Assembly: GCF_965215815.1 (NCBI RefSeq)
Contig: NZ_CBDCEO010000013.1
Location: forward strand, 1,054,001-1,118,000
DNA: 64,000 nt
Reading direction: 5' to 3'
Source: Poriferisodalis sp965215815
Lineage (GTDB): Bacteria > Actinomycetota > Acidimicrobiia > Acidimicrobiales > Poriferisodalaceae
Of this stretch, positions 34,710-43,696 are shown one piece after another; the stretch's first letter is position 1, and each line of letters opens with the position of its first letter. The translations under genes and the position numbers were made by a program. A model generated the notes under the pieces. It saw only the letters and a program-made list of their open reading frames with translations. It was not told where the DNA came from and ran no database searches.

Positions 34710-35156
34710 TCAAGTGGATGCGGCCGGCCCAGGACCGGGCCGCCGCATGAGATCGGTCTGCGGCAGCGGCACCAGTTCACGCCGGTACTGGCGGTGTGTC
34801 GCGGCCACGAGGGCCGCTGTCTCTGCTTGAGCTTCGGCCAGCCGGCGTTCCAGCAACGCCACGCGCCCCTCCAGCTCCACCACTCGCTTGACACCAGCCA
34901 GGTTGAGACCCTCGCTGGTGAGCTGGCTGATGCGGTCGAGCATGGCGATGTCGCGGTCGCTGTAGCGGCGGCTGCCGCCTGAGGTACGCGCTGGAGCCAC
35001 CAGACCCTTTCGCTCGTAGATGCGCAGCGTCTGAGCATGCACCCCGGCGAGCTCGGCCGCTACCGAGATGACGTACAACGCCCGGTTGCGTTCCGATGCC
35101 GATGCCGATGCCGATGGCTTGCGGCTTGGTTGGTTGGGACGGGGTTGGTTGCTCAT
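34710..35156 (-). CDS. hspR: heat-shock repressor HspR (MerR family)
   Basis: 148 aa from ATG 35156, preceded by GGAAAGCTGCC-type bases. Winged-helix MerR DNA-binding domain at about 27-100: ALYVISVAAELAGVHAQTLR, then IYERKGLVAPARTSGGSRRY, with a following coiled helix (VKRVVELEGRVALLERRLAE). Fourth gene of the dnaK operon, as in Streptomyces and mycobacteria, where HspR with DnaK as co-repressor shuts off its own operon. The N-terminal Ser/Ala-rich stretch is unusual but low complexity. Confidence 0.94.
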   Translation of the reverse strand: MSNQPRPNQPSRKPSASASASERNRALYVISVAAELAGVHAQTLRIYERKGLVAPARTSGGSRRYSDRDIAMLDRISQLTSEGLNLAGVKRVVELEGRVALLERRLAEAQAETAALVAATHRQYRRELVPLPQTDLMRRPGPGPAAST

Positions 35157-35181
35157 GGCAGCTTTCCTTGAGGCCTGAGTC

Positions 35182-36249
35182 CTACGGCGTGACTCCTGCG
35201 GTATCGGAGTTCGTGTCGGTCTCACCAGCAGCGTTGCTGTCGCCGCTGGTGGCGTGACTGTTGGAGCGGTTGGCTGACGGCTCGCCATTTGCGAGCGTGG
35301 CCGGCTCCGGATCTGCATTGCGCTGACGCCGGCTCGAGCCCCCCTCGAAGTCGGTGACGTCGCGCAGCGCCTCGACGGCAGCCTGCTCGGCGCCAGACAG
35401 CTTCGTCGGCACCGCGATCTCGACGCTCACCAGCAGATCGCCGGTGCCACGGCGCGTCTTGACGCCGCGGCCGCGCACCCGGAACGTCTTTCCCGACGGT
35501 GTCCCCGGCGGGATGCGCAGCGTGACCGAGTTCCCACCGAAGTCCAGCATTCGAACGTCCGCGCCGAACACTGCTTCTGGAAACGTGATCGGCACGCTGA
35601 CGGTCAAGTTGCGAGCGTCCCGGCCGAAATCGGCATCGGTCGCAGCGTCGACGATCACGAAGAGATCGCCATTCGGGCCGCCGCCTGAACCCGGCGATCC
35701 CTTGCCGGCCAGCCGGATCCTCCCGCCATCGTCAACGCCAGCGGGGATGCGTACCTTCACCTTGCGCATGCCGCCCGACGACGGGTCCGGCACGGCGACC
35801 TCGGTGATCGCGCCTTCGACCGCGTCGCGGAACGAGACGCCAACCCGCGTCTCGAGATCCTGGCCCCGCATCGGCATCGGGCCGCCGCGGCCGCCTCGCC
35901 CGCGGCCGTCGCCGAACAAGTGGCCGAAGATGCCACCGAGGTCGCCCAAGTCCTCGATGCGGATGCTGAAGCCGCCGGGCCCCGATGCGAAACCGCCCAT
36001 TTGAGGACCGAACCCTGCGGGACCCATGCGACGGGCCTCGTCGTAGGAGGCCCGCTTCTCCGAGTCCCCGATGACGTCGTACGCCGCGGAGATCTGCTTG
36101 AAGCGCTCTTCGTCGCCGTCGCTCGAGTCAGGGTGGTGCTGGCGTGCGAGCTTCCGGTATGCCTTGGTGATGTCGGGGTCCGACGCATCGGGCGAGACTC
36201 CCAAGACCGCGTAGTAGTCGGTCTCGAACCACTCGCGTCGTGGGTCCAT
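35182..36249 (-). CDS. dnaJ: DnaJ co-chaperone lacking the zinc-finger domain
   Basis: 355 aa. J domain at about 10-73 (DYYAVLGVSPDASDPDITKA, with the HPD motif in RQHHPDSSDGD), Gly/Phe-rich linker to about 130, then the two C-terminal beta-barrel domains (LETRVGVSFRDAVEGA, VRIPAGVDDGGRIRLAGKG, LLVSVEIAVPT). The four CxxCxGxG repeats are absent, so this is a type B (CbpA/DnaJ2-like) protein. The last 65 residues are Ser/Asn/Thr-rich. Starts 9 bp after grpE. Confidence 0.94.
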   Translation of the reverse strand: MDPRREWFETDYYAVLGVSPDASDPDITKAYRKLARQHHPDSSDGDEERFKQISAAYDVIGDSEKRASYDEARRMGPAGFGPQMGGFASGPGGFSIRIEDLGDLGGIFGHLFGDGRGRGGRGGPMPMRGQDLETRVGVSFRDAVEGAITEVAVPDPSSGGMRKVKVRIPAGVDDGGRIRLAGKGSPGSGGGPNGDLFVIVDAATDADFGRDARNLTVSVPITFPEAVFGADVRMLDFGGNSVTLRIPPGTPSGKTFRVRGRGVKTRRGTGDLLVSVEIAVPTKLSGAEQAAVEALRDVTDFEGGSSRRQRNADPEPATLANGEPSANRSNSHATSGDSNAAGETDTNSDTAGVTP

Positions 36250-36258
36250 CGTCGTCCC

Positions 36259-36933
36259 CTACGCCGTGCGTACCTTGACCATGGCGGCACGCAGCACACG
36301 ACCGTCGAAACGGAACCCGCTGCGCAACTCCTCGGTCACCACCTGGTAGTGGTCGTTGCGATCGTCGGATGGGTCGCCGGATGCGGTCGGAGCCGCACCA
36401 TCGCTCCCCACTGTCTCACCGGATGCCTCGCCATTGCCGGAGCCGTCCTCGTCGGGATCAGGATCTTCCTCGGGTGCGGCCTCGATGGTCACGGCCTGAT
36501 GCTGGGTGGGATCGAACGGCTCCCCGACGGCGTCGATGCGTTCGAGACCCGCCTTTCCCAAAGCCACCATGAGCGCCTGACCCACGGCTGCCACTTCGCT
36601 GTGGCCCTGCGTGGTGGCCGCGTCGCACCCGTCGAGCACTGGCAGCAGCGATTCGACCAGACGACTGACTCCAGCGGACACCTGTTGGCGTCGCTCTGCT
36701 TCGACCCTTCGTCGGAAGTTCTGGAACTCCGCTCGCTGGCGCTGTAGCTGATCCAGATAGTCGTCGCGCTCAGCCGTCACGGTCTCGAGCTGGGCGGCCA
36801 ATTCAGGAGCCTCCGCATCGATGCTCGCGCTCACGTCGGCACCGTCATCGTTGGGCATCTCGTGCTCGCTGGCGTCGAGACGCGCCGCGGGCTCATCGGC
36901 GGCCGGAGCCGGCTGGGACGTTGAGCGGCTCAC
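36259..36933 (-). CDS. grpE: nucleotide exchange factor GrpE
   Basis: 224 aa. Acidic N-terminal tail to about 45, long helix with LETVTAERDDYLDQLQRQRA and EFQNFRRRVEAERR, a four-helix region (VESLLPVLDGCDAATTQG), and the beta domain with FDPTQHQAVTIE and GFRFDGRVLRAAMVKV. An acidic insertion of about 45 residues (EEDPDPDEDGSGNGEASGE and after) splits the beta domain, unusual for GrpE. Start overlaps the dnaK stop (ATGA). Confidence 0.95.
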   Translation of the reverse strand: MSRSTSQPAPAADEPAARLDASEHEMPNDDGADVSASIDAEAPELAAQLETVTAERDDYLDQLQRQRAEFQNFRRRVEAERRQQVSAGVSRLVESLLPVLDGCDAATTQGHSEVAAVGQALMVALGKAGLERIDAVGEPFDPTQHQAVTIEAAPEEDPDPDEDGSGNGEASGETVGSDGAAPTASGDPSDDRNDHYQVVTEELRSGFRFDGRVLRAAMVKVRTA

Positions 36934-38747
36934 TTCTCCTCGTCCACGATCTCCGCGTCAACGACATCGTCGTCGGATCCGGCACCGTCAGCGCCCCCAG
37001 AGGAGGTCGCGGCCGCTGCCTCGTACAGCTTCTGGCTCAAGGCGCCGCTGGCGGCAGCAAGCGTCTCGGTTGCCGACCGGATCGCGTCGAGGTCGTCGCT
37101 CTCCAGCGCCTCGCTGGCAGCCGACAGCGCGGACTCCACTGGTTCTTTGTCCTGCGCAGCAATGCTGTCACCTTGCTCATCGAGCAGCTTGCGGGTCTGG
37201 TACACGAGCGTGTCTGCGTTGTTGCGTACCTCGGCCTCTTCACGTCGGCGAGTGTCCTCGGCGGCATGCGCCTCGGCGTCGGACATCATCCGCTCAATCT
37301 CGTCGGGCGACATGGCCGTCTGCCCAGTGATGGTGATCGACTGCTCCTTGCTGGTTGCGCTGTCCTTCGCAGAGACGTGGACAATGCCGTTCGCGTCGAT
37401 GTCGAATGCCACCTCGATCTGCGGCACGCCCCGCGGTGCCGGCGGCAGGCCAACCAGCTGGAACTTGCCCAGCGTCTTGTTGCCCGCGGCCATCTCCCGC
37501 TCGCCCTGCAGCACGTGGATCTCCACCGACGGCTGGCCGTCTTCGGCGGTGGTGAACATCTCCGACCGGCGCGTGGGGATCGTGGTGTTGCGCTCGATGA
37601 GCCGCGTCATCACACCGCCCTTGGTCTCGATGCCGAGGCTGAGCGGCGTGACGTCGAGCAGCAGTACATCGGTGACTTCGCCCTTCAGCACCCCGGCCTG
37701 GATCGCTGCGCCAACCGAGACCACCTCGTCGGGGTTCACTCCCTTGTGGGGCTCGCGGCCAGTGAGCTCGGTCACCAGCTTCTGCACGGCAGGCATGCGC
37801 GTGGAGCCGCCTACCAGGATGACGTGTTCGACGTCGGTCTTTGCGAGGCCTGCGTCGGTGATGGCCTGCTCGAACGGCGGCCGGCAGCGCTTCAGCAGGT
37901 CGAAGGTCAGCTCTTCGAACTTGGCTCGGGTCAGCTCGTAGTCGAGGTGGAGCGGACCGCTGTCGGTTGCAGTGATGAACGGCAGGTTGATCTGGGTGGT
38001 CTGCTTGGAGGACAGGTCCTTCTTGGCCTGCTCGGCCGCCTCACGCAGCCGCTGGCATGCCATGGCATCGGTGCTCAGGTCGACCCCGTGATCGCCCTTG
38101 AACGACGCCACCAGCCACGCCATCACCGCGGCGTCCCAGTCGTCGCCGCCGAGGTGGGTGTCGCCCGCGGTGGACTTCACCTCGAAGACGCCGTCGCCGA
38201 TCTCCAGCACTGATACGTCGAAGGTGCCGCCGCCGAGGTCGAACACCAGGATCGTCTGGTCGTCGGTCTCCTTGTCGAGGCCGTACGCCAGCGCGGCAGC
38301 TGTGGGCTCGTTGATGATGCGCAGTACGTCGAGCCCGGCGATCTTGCCGGCCTCTGTGGTGGCGGTCCGCTGCGCGTCGTCGAAGTACGCCGGCACCGTG
38401 ATCACCGCCTCGGTCACGGTGTCGCCGAGGTACTGCTCAGCGTCGAGCTTCAGCTTCTGCAGTACGCGGGCCGAGATCTCCTGCGGTGTGTAGTTCTTGT
38501 CATCGATCTTCTTGCCCCAGGAGGTGCCCATGTGCCGCTTGACCGAGGTAACGGTCCGGTCAGGGTTGGTGACCGCCTGCCGCTTGGCGACCTCGCCGGT
38601 CAGCACCTCGCCGTTGCGGGCAAAGGCCACGACCGATGGCGTCGTGCGATCACCCTCGGCGTTGGCGATGACGGCAGGCTCGCCGCCCTCCATCGCAGCC
38701 ACCACCGAGTTCGTGGTTCCCAGGTCGATTCCGACAGCCTTGGGCAT
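36930..38747 (-). CDS. dnaK: molecular chaperone DnaK (Hsp70)
   Basis: 605 aa. Phosphate loops AVGIDLGTTNSVVAAMEGGE and VFDLGGGTFDVSVLEI, the NEPTAAALAYGLD motif, HVILVGGSTRMPAVQKLV, the linker VLLLDVTPLSLGIETKGG, and an acidic tail ending DDDVVDAEIVDEEK. First gene of dnaK-grpE-dnaJ-hspR. Same length class as other actinobacterial DnaK. Confidence 0.98.
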   Translation of the reverse strand: MPKAVGIDLGTTNSVVAAMEGGEPAVIANAEGDRTTPSVVAFARNGEVLTGEVAKRQAVTNPDRTVTSVKRHMGTSWGKKIDDKNYTPQEISARVLQKLKLDAEQYLGDTVTEAVITVPAYFDDAQRTATTEAGKIAGLDVLRIINEPTAAALAYGLDKETDDQTILVFDLGGGTFDVSVLEIGDGVFEVKSTAGDTHLGGDDWDAAVMAWLVASFKGDHGVDLSTDAMACQRLREAAEQAKKDLSSKQTTQINLPFITATDSGPLHLDYELTRAKFEELTFDLLKRCRPPFEQAITDAGLAKTDVEHVILVGGSTRMPAVQKLVTELTGREPHKGVNPDEVVSVGAAIQAGVLKGEVTDVLLLDVTPLSLGIETKGGVMTRLIERNTTIPTRRSEMFTTAEDGQPSVEIHVLQGEREMAAGNKTLGKFQLVGLPPAPRGVPQIEVAFDIDANGIVHVSAKDSATSKEQSITITGQTAMSPDEIERMMSDAEAHAAEDTRRREEAEVRNNADTLVYQTRKLLDEQGDSIAAQDKEPVESALSAASEALESDDLDAIRSATETLAAASGALSQKLYEAAAATSSGGADGAGSDDDVVDAEIVDEEK

Positions 38748-38817
38748 CGTTGTGCCTTTCGTAATGAGTCATCCCGACGCCGGTTCGGGCCGGAATGTCG
38801 ATAACTTGTCTAAGGCA

Positions 38818-38846
38818 AGCATATAACTTGAGTGCGTCATTAGCAA
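38818..38846 (-). promoter_or_regulatory. dnaK operon promoter with HspR half-site
   Basis: On the minus strand TTGCTA (38846-38841) and TATGCT (38823-38818) are separated by exactly 17 bp, a good primary-sigma promoter in a locally AT-rich stretch, about 70 bp before dnaK. The spacer includes ACTCAAG, which is a half of the HAIR operator bound by HspR; the full inverted repeat at the standard 7-bp spacing is not present. A separate inverted repeat CTTG-N7-CAAG lies at 38806-38820 overlapping the expected start of transcription. Confidence 0.6.
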
Positions 38847-38948
38847 CTTCCTTAAGTGACCCTCTGGAACGGGGGCTTCCAAGGGCTGCCAAGGAGCGTT
38901 GCGTCGGGGCATTTCGGTGGACACGACGGCGGGCTACCGTGCACGCCC

Positions 38949-39713
38949 ATGGCATCGGCACCCGGCGAACCCGTCGATCAGCACGCCTCACGCCGACCGG
39001 GTGCACCCGCGCACACGCTTGTACTCGTGCGCCACGGCCAGAGCGCGTGGAACCTCGAGAACCGCTTCACCGGCTGGTGGGACGTCGGTTTGACCGACGA
39101 AGGCCAGGCTGAGGCTCGCGCCGGCGGCGCCGCTCTCGCGTCAGCAGGCATCGAGCCCGACGTCGTCCACACATCGCTGCTGCGGCGCGCCATCCAGACC
39201 GCCAACACGACGCTTGACGTGATGGGCCGAGGCTGGCTGCCGGTACGTCGTCATTGGCGCCTGAATGAGCGGCACTACGGAGCGCTCACGGGGCTGAACA
39301 AGTCAGAGATGGCGGCTCGCCATGGTGCCGACCAAGTCCATCTCTGGCGCCGCAGCTACGACGTGCCTCCCCCGTCGATGCCCGCCGGCCATGAGTTCGA
39401 CGTCGCCGGCGACCCGCGCTACGCAGGCTTGGCCGCGGGCGACGTGCCGCGCACCGAGTGCCTCGCCGACGTCGTGAAGCGGTTGCTGCCCTACTGGTAC
39501 GACGGCATCGCCCCCGACCTGTGGGCGGGACACACCGTGCTCGTGGCCGCCCATGGCAACAGCCTGCGGGGTCTGGTCAAGCACCTCGACGGGATCGGCG
39601 ACGCCGAGATCGCCGAACTCAACATCCCAACCGGGGTTCCTCTGGTGTACGAACTCGGCGCCGACCTCACTGTCGCTTCGGAGTGCTCGGTCGAAGACCG
39701 CTATCTGCGCTGA
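38949..39713 (+). CDS. gpmA: 2,3-bisphosphoglycerate-dependent phosphoglycerate mutase
   Basis: 254 aa from ATG 38949. Histidine phosphatase fold with catalytic motif LVLVRHGQSAWNLENRFTGW near residue 22, GLTDEGQAEA, SLLRRAIQTA, LNERHYGALTGLNKSE, and the second catalytic His in VLVAAHGNSLRGLVKHL. Interconverts 3- and 2-phosphoglycerate. Convergent with the PII gene (25 bp between stops). It stands alone; in mycobacteria gpm neighbours a senX3-regX3 pair, not seen here. Confidence 0.95.
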   Translation: MASAPGEPVDQHASRRPGAPAHTLVLVRHGQSAWNLENRFTGWWDVGLTDEGQAEARAGGAALASAGIEPDVVHTSLLRRAIQTANTTLDVMGRGWLPVRRHWRLNERHYGALTGLNKSEMAARHGADQVHLWRRSYDVPPPSMPAGHEFDVAGDPRYAGLAAGDVPRTECLADVVKRLLPYWYDGIAPDLWAGHTVLVAAHGNSLRGLVKHLDGIGDAEIAELNIPTGVPLVYELGADLTVASECSVEDRYLR

Positions 39714-39738
39714 GCGGCAACGTCTCCGGCTGTCACGG

Positions 39739-40092
39739 CTAGAGGGCGTCGATGCCCCGCTCACCGGTGCGGATGCGCACGACGCTGTTCACCGAGGTGA
39801 CCCACACCTTGCCGTCGCCGATGCGCTCGGTGCGCGTGGATTCCACGATGGCATCCACGACCCGCTCCGCCAGCTCGGTAGCGACCAGCACCTCGATCCG
39901 AACTTTCGGAATGAAGTCAACGTGATACTCGGTGCCCCGGTAGGTCTCGATGTGCCCGCCCTGACGGCCGAACCCCCGTACTTCTGATGCCGTAAGTCCT
40001 GTGATGTCGAGATCTCGGAGTGCCTCGAGCACCATCTCCAGACGGTGCGGCTTGATGACTGCCGTCACCATTGCGACCGACGCCTCAACCAT
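39739..40092 (-). CDS. PII nitrogen-regulatory protein
   Basis: 117 aa from ATG 40092, chosen because GGGAGG stands 7 bp upstream; this leaves a slightly longer N-terminus than usual before MVTAVIKPHRLEMV. T-loop with TYRGTEYHVDFIPKVRIEVL; Tyr56 corresponds to the modified Tyr51 of GlnB/GlnK. C-terminal signature DGKVWVTSVNSVVRIRTGE. PII proteins sense 2-oxoglutarate and ATP/ADP. No amtB or glnD is next to it, so the target cannot be inferred from context. Confidence 0.93.
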   Translation of the reverse strand: MVEASVAMVTAVIKPHRLEMVLEALRDLDITGLTASEVRGFGRQGGHIETYRGTEYHVDFIPKVRIEVLVATELAERVVDAIVESTRTERIGDGKVWVTSVNSVVRIRTGERGIDAL

Positions 40093-40370
40093 TGGGCCCT
40101 CCCGACTGCGCCATTCCCATAGGCCGTCTACCCCAAGGGTCGCACGCCGCGTGATCGATTGCACGCAACCTGTTGAACAGCGCGCATGCGCACGCAATCC
40201 CCAGCGTCAGACCCGACGCCAACCAGAATCGTGGCGAGGCTTTCCTTTGAACTTGGGACGCAAGCGCTAACCTCTGGCGCGTCGTGGGGACCGGGCGAGT
40301 GCTACGGTCCGGCGTTTGCAGGGCCTAAGGGTCCCGGCGCAATCGGCCACTCTGGCAAGGGGAGCGGGAT

Positions 40371-40802
40371 ATGTCTGTGGCGAATCGTGTGGAGAGTCTG
40401 CGTGAGATCGATCTGTTCTCCGACTGCAGCAAGAAGGAACTCCAGCACATCGCACGTGCCGCCGAGCAGGTCGACTACACCGCCGGCGACAACATTGTCG
40501 AGGAGGGCAGCGGCGGTGCCGCTGCCAGCTATGCCTACGTGATCGTGCACGGCACCGCTGTGGTTCGCCGCAACGGCCGCAAGGTTGCCGAGATCGGCGA
40601 AGGCGAGACCATCGGTGAGATGGCGCTGTTCGACGACGGACCGCGCACCGCATCGGTGGTGGCTGCCACCGACATGGAAACGATCATGCTGTCGCGCCGA
40701 GCGCTGAAGGGCATCATCGACAGCACCCCGTCGGTTGCGCACAAGCTGCTGTCGGAGCTCGCTGCCCGCCTGCGCAAGGCAAACCGCAAGCTCTACGGCT
40801 GA
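40371..40802 (+). CDS. stand-alone cyclic-nucleotide-binding domain protein
   Basis: 143 aa with a single CRP-type beta-barrel domain (about 10-130) and no DNA-binding helix-turn-helix. The phosphate-binding cassette is well kept: IGEMALFDDGPRTASVVA holds the Glu and Arg that contact cAMP in CRP. N-terminal LREIDLFSDCSKKELQHIAR is typical. It presumably acts by binding a partner when loaded with nucleotide. The 278 bp before it (40093-40370) contain no gene; TTGAAC at 40247 and TAACCT at 40268 are a weak promoter candidate with a short 15-bp spacer. Confidence 0.88.
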   Translation: MSVANRVESLREIDLFSDCSKKELQHIARAAEQVDYTAGDNIVEEGSGGAAASYAYVIVHGTAVVRRNGRKVAEIGEGETIGEMALFDDGPRTASVVAATDMETIMLSRRALKGIIDSTPSVAHKLLSELAARLRKANRKLYG

Positions 40803-40906
40803 GCCGCCCCAGCACCCACAGCGTTCTTGCGGCCTCGTGAGCCCTTCGACGCCGCAGGCGTCTATGGCTCCCGTTACCCGCGGGGTTGTCAACTAACTTC
40901 GCCAGC

Positions 40907-43084
40907 GTGAGCAAGCCACCCCTCCGGCCGCACCAGCTCGTGCTGGGCATCGGCATCGCATTCGCTGCAATCACCGCTGCCTCGGGCATTGCGGCGGCAG
41001 CCTTTGGATTCCACGAAGACACCGACGCCGCGCATCGCGAGGTGTTCGGCAACGTGCCGGGCGGGGTCAAGTTCACGTTCTACGTCTTGACGTGTGTGCT
41101 GATCATCTACGGAGCGTGGAACTTCGCTCAGCGCACGCGAAACTGGCAGCGCGGCGCACCCGACCGTCGCTCCACCACGGCGGCCAACGCCCGCCGACGA
41201 CTGCATGACTACCGCGGCGGCGTGCTCATGCAGACGCTGCTGCGTGACCCGGCGGCAGGCGTCATGCACGCGCTGCTCTACTACGGCTTCCTCGTGCTGC
41301 TGGCCGTCACCACCACGCTCGAGATCAATCACCAGCTGCCCACGGCGGCCAAGTTCCTCGTCGGCCCCACGTACCAAGGATTCAGCTTCGTCGGCGATCT
41401 GGCCGGGCTGATCTTCTTGTTGGGCGCAGTGTGGGCGATCGTTCGCCGGTACGCGGCTCGGCCGTATCGCATCCGGATCAAGTCCCGGCCCGAGCACATG
41501 GTCATCCTGATTGTGCTCGCTGGGCTGGGCGCAACCGGGTTCGTGACCGAGGCCATGCGGATCGTCCTCGACGGCCGGCCCGCCTACGAGCAGTGGTCGT
41601 TCATCGGCTACCCGCTGTCGGCGGCATTCGAGAGCGTCGGCCCCATCGCCGGGTGGCACCAAGCTCTGTGGATCGCCCACGTGGGCTGCTTCATGGCGTT
41701 CCTGGCGATGCTGCCCATCACCATGCTGCGGCACATGTTCACGTCGCCGCTCAACATGTACTTGCGCGACCGCGAGCGGCCCAAGGGCGCCATGCGCATG
41801 GTCCCCGACCTCATGGAGGCCGAAGACATCGAGACCATCGGTGTGTCGGTGATCAACGAGTTCACCTGGAAGCAGCTGCTCGACACCGACGCGTGCACCA
41901 TGTGCGGCCGATGCACCGCCGTCTGCCCGGCTCACCTCACGGGCAAACCGCTCGATCCCCGCGAGATCGTGCTCAAGACCGGCGAGATCATGGCGGCAAC
42001 TGGCTCCCACGGCACGGTGACGCCGCCCATCGGCACCGACGCCGAGATCACGGTGTCAGCCGATTCGATGTTCGAGCGGATCACCCATGACGAGCTCTGG
42101 GCGTGCACGACGTGTCGGGCGTGCGACGAGGCTTGCCCGGTGAATATCGAGATCCTGGACAAGATCCTCGACATGCGGCGCTACCTCACGTTGATGGAGA
42201 GCGACTTCCCCGCCGAGTTGGGCAGCGCATTCCGCGGCATGGAGAACAACGCCAATCCGTGGAACCTGAACAACGGCGAGCGGGCCGACTGGGCCGATGG
42301 GCTCGACGTCGAGGTGGTCGATCCCGACGACGCGTTCGACCACGAGTACCTGTACTGGGTCGGCTGCGCAGGATCATTCGACGACAAGAATCGTCGCGTC
42401 TCGGTGGCCACGGCGAAGCTGCTCAAACGCGCCGGGGTCGACTTCGCCATCCTGGGGCCGGGCGAGAACTGCACCGGCGACAGCGCCCGGCGGTCCGGCA
42501 ACGAGTACCTCTTCCAGATGCTCGCATCGGAGAACATCGCTGCGCTCAACGGCATGGGCGTCCGCAAGATCATCACGCAGTGCCCGCATTGCTTCAACAC
42601 CCTGCAAAACGAGTATCCGCAATACGGCGGCAGCTGGGAGGTCATCCATCACTCCCAGTTCCTCGAACAGCTCGTAGCCGACGGGCGGCTGGACCTCTCC
42701 GGTGCCCGGCTCGACGAGCGTGTCGTGTACCACGACTCGTGCTACCTCGGCCGCCACAACGACATCTATCTGGCACCCCGCAATGTCATCGGCAGCCTGG
42801 GCGGCGTCGAGATCGTGGAAGCACCCCGCAACGGCACCAAGGGCATGTGCTGCGGTGCGGGCGGCGCTCGCATGTGGATGGAAGAAACCATCGGCACCAA
42901 GGTGAACGACGAGCGCTCGCGCGAACTGCTCGACACCGGTGCCGATCGCATCGCGACGGCGTGCCCGTTCTGCTTCATCATGATCGACGACGGAGTGAAG
43001 GGTCACGGGGTCGAAGACGACCAGGTCAAGGTCGCCGACATCTCCATCCACCTCATCGACGCCCTCGAAGCCGGCGAGGGCTGA
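40907..43084 (+). CDS. membrane Fe-S oxidoreductase (heterodisulfide-reductase-like; likely ETF:quinone type)
   Basis: 725 aa from GTG 40907 (TTG 40886 also in frame). N-terminal part has about six membrane helices of the nitrate reductase gamma type, with conserved His residues in HALLYYGF and LWIAHVGCFM that could ligate heme b. A dicluster ferredoxin domain follows: CTMCGRCTAVCP and CTTCRACDEACP. Two CCG domains close the protein, including CPHCFNTLQNE, YHDSCYLGR, GMCCGAGGARMW and ATACPFCFIM. This order is that of mycobacterial FadF-like proteins, thought to pass electrons from ETF to menaquinone. No etf genes are in the window, so the donor is inferred. Confidence 0.88.
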   Translation: MSKPPLRPHQLVLGIGIAFAAITAASGIAAAAFGFHEDTDAAHREVFGNVPGGVKFTFYVLTCVLIIYGAWNFAQRTRNWQRGAPDRRSTTAANARRRLHDYRGGVLMQTLLRDPAAGVMHALLYYGFLVLLAVTTTLEINHQLPTAAKFLVGPTYQGFSFVGDLAGLIFLLGAVWAIVRRYAARPYRIRIKSRPEHMVILIVLAGLGATGFVTEAMRIVLDGRPAYEQWSFIGYPLSAAFESVGPIAGWHQALWIAHVGCFMAFLAMLPITMLRHMFTSPLNMYLRDRERPKGAMRMVPDLMEAEDIETIGVSVINEFTWKQLLDTDACTMCGRCTAVCPAHLTGKPLDPREIVLKTGEIMAATGSHGTVTPPIGTDAEITVSADSMFERITHDELWACTTCRACDEACPVNIEILDKILDMRRYLTLMESDFPAELGSAFRGMENNANPWNLNNGERADWADGLDVEVVDPDDAFDHEYLYWVGCAGSFDDKNRRVSVATAKLLKRAGVDFAILGPGENCTGDSARRSGNEYLFQMLASENIAALNGMGVRKIITQCPHCFNTLQNEYPQYGGSWEVIHHSQFLEQLVADGRLDLSGARLDERVVYHDSCYLGRHNDIYLAPRNVIGSLGGVEIVEAPRNGTKGMCCGAGGARMWMEETIGTKVNDERSRELLDTGADRIATACPFCFIMIDDGVKGHGVEDDQVKVADISIHLIDALEAGEG

Positions 43085-43198
43085 GCCCCAAGGCATCCAC
43101 CAACGCTCGAGCGGCACAAGAGACCGAGATGCCAGGCCCGTCCAGCGCGTCGTCAGCGCCAAGTCACGGGCCAAGACGCAGCTTGCATAGCAGGGTTC

Positions 43199-43507
43199 TC
43201 AAGGACGGGTGAAGATGTCGTGCCCGCCGCATCGCCGCCACTTCACATGTCGCTGGCCTTCGCGAATTGACTCGCCCCACTCGAAAGTCGCCCGCCCGTC
43301 AGGTGCCCAAGACATCTCGAACACTCCTGGCACATCTGTGACCGGCTTCACTCGCAGACCTGGTCGAAATCTGTCCCGCTCTCCAGCTTCCATCGCCTGC
43401 ACGTCTGCGACAAAGGCCTGTAGCGCCGCCAGGAAGCGACGACAGTGGTCCGACGACATGCCAGCGAAGTCGCGTCGGAACGCCGCCGACGTGTCGTATG
43501 TCGGCAC
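43199..43507 (-). CDS. RelE/ParE-like toxin of a type II toxin-antitoxin pair
   Basis: 102 aa, GTG start at 43507, 9 bp after the antitoxin stop. Family pattern common in actinobacteria: YDTSAAFRRDFAGMSSDHCR, FRPGLRVKPVTDVPGVFEMS, WAPDGRATFEWGES and HVKWRRCGGHDIF. Size, basic charge and strand pattern fit the RelE/ParE fold, but the catalytic residues are not firmly recognised. The assignment as a toxin is inferred from this and from the small gene in front. Confidence 0.65.
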   Translation of the reverse strand: MPTYDTSAAFRRDFAGMSSDHCRRFLAALQAFVADVQAMEAGERDRFRPGLRVKPVTDVPGVFEMSWAPDGRATFEWGESIREGQRHVKWRRCGGHDIFTRP

Positions 43508-43516
43508 GAGCGTCGG

Positions 43517-43696
43517 TCAGACGAGCTCTTCGAGCGACGTGATCAGGTCTTCAGACGTGTAGTGACGGGCGAACCGGCCAGCCGCAAAATCCCCATCCGG
43601 GTCGGGGACGGGATCAGGATTCGGCATGGGCGGCGGGGCACGTGACGCACTGGTCTTGGCATGCCCGGTGTTACGCGCTGTGGTGTCGGGAGACAT
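43517..43696 (-). CDS. putative antitoxin
   Basis: 59 aa from ATG 43696. Pro/Asp-rich centre (PNPDPVPDPDGDF) and a C-terminal helix with HYTSEDLITSLEELV. There is no obvious DNA-binding domain, so it probably acts by wrapping the toxin. A longer reading of the frame to 43960 runs into the upstream region and overlaps the divergent HNH gene. Identified by size and position before the toxin. Confidence 0.55.
   Translation of the reverse strand: MSPDTTARNTGHAKTSASRAPPPMPNPDPVPDPDGDFAAGRFARHYTSEDLITSLEELV

Noticed and set aside
36921..38213. 430-aa plus-strand open frame opposite dnaK
   Set aside because: Known type of dnaK antisense frame caused by GC-rich codon bias; not evidence of a gene.
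38820..38870. Full HAIR operator before dnaK
   Set aside because: Only one ACTCAAG half and a poor second half at the wrong distance; recorded as a half-site only.
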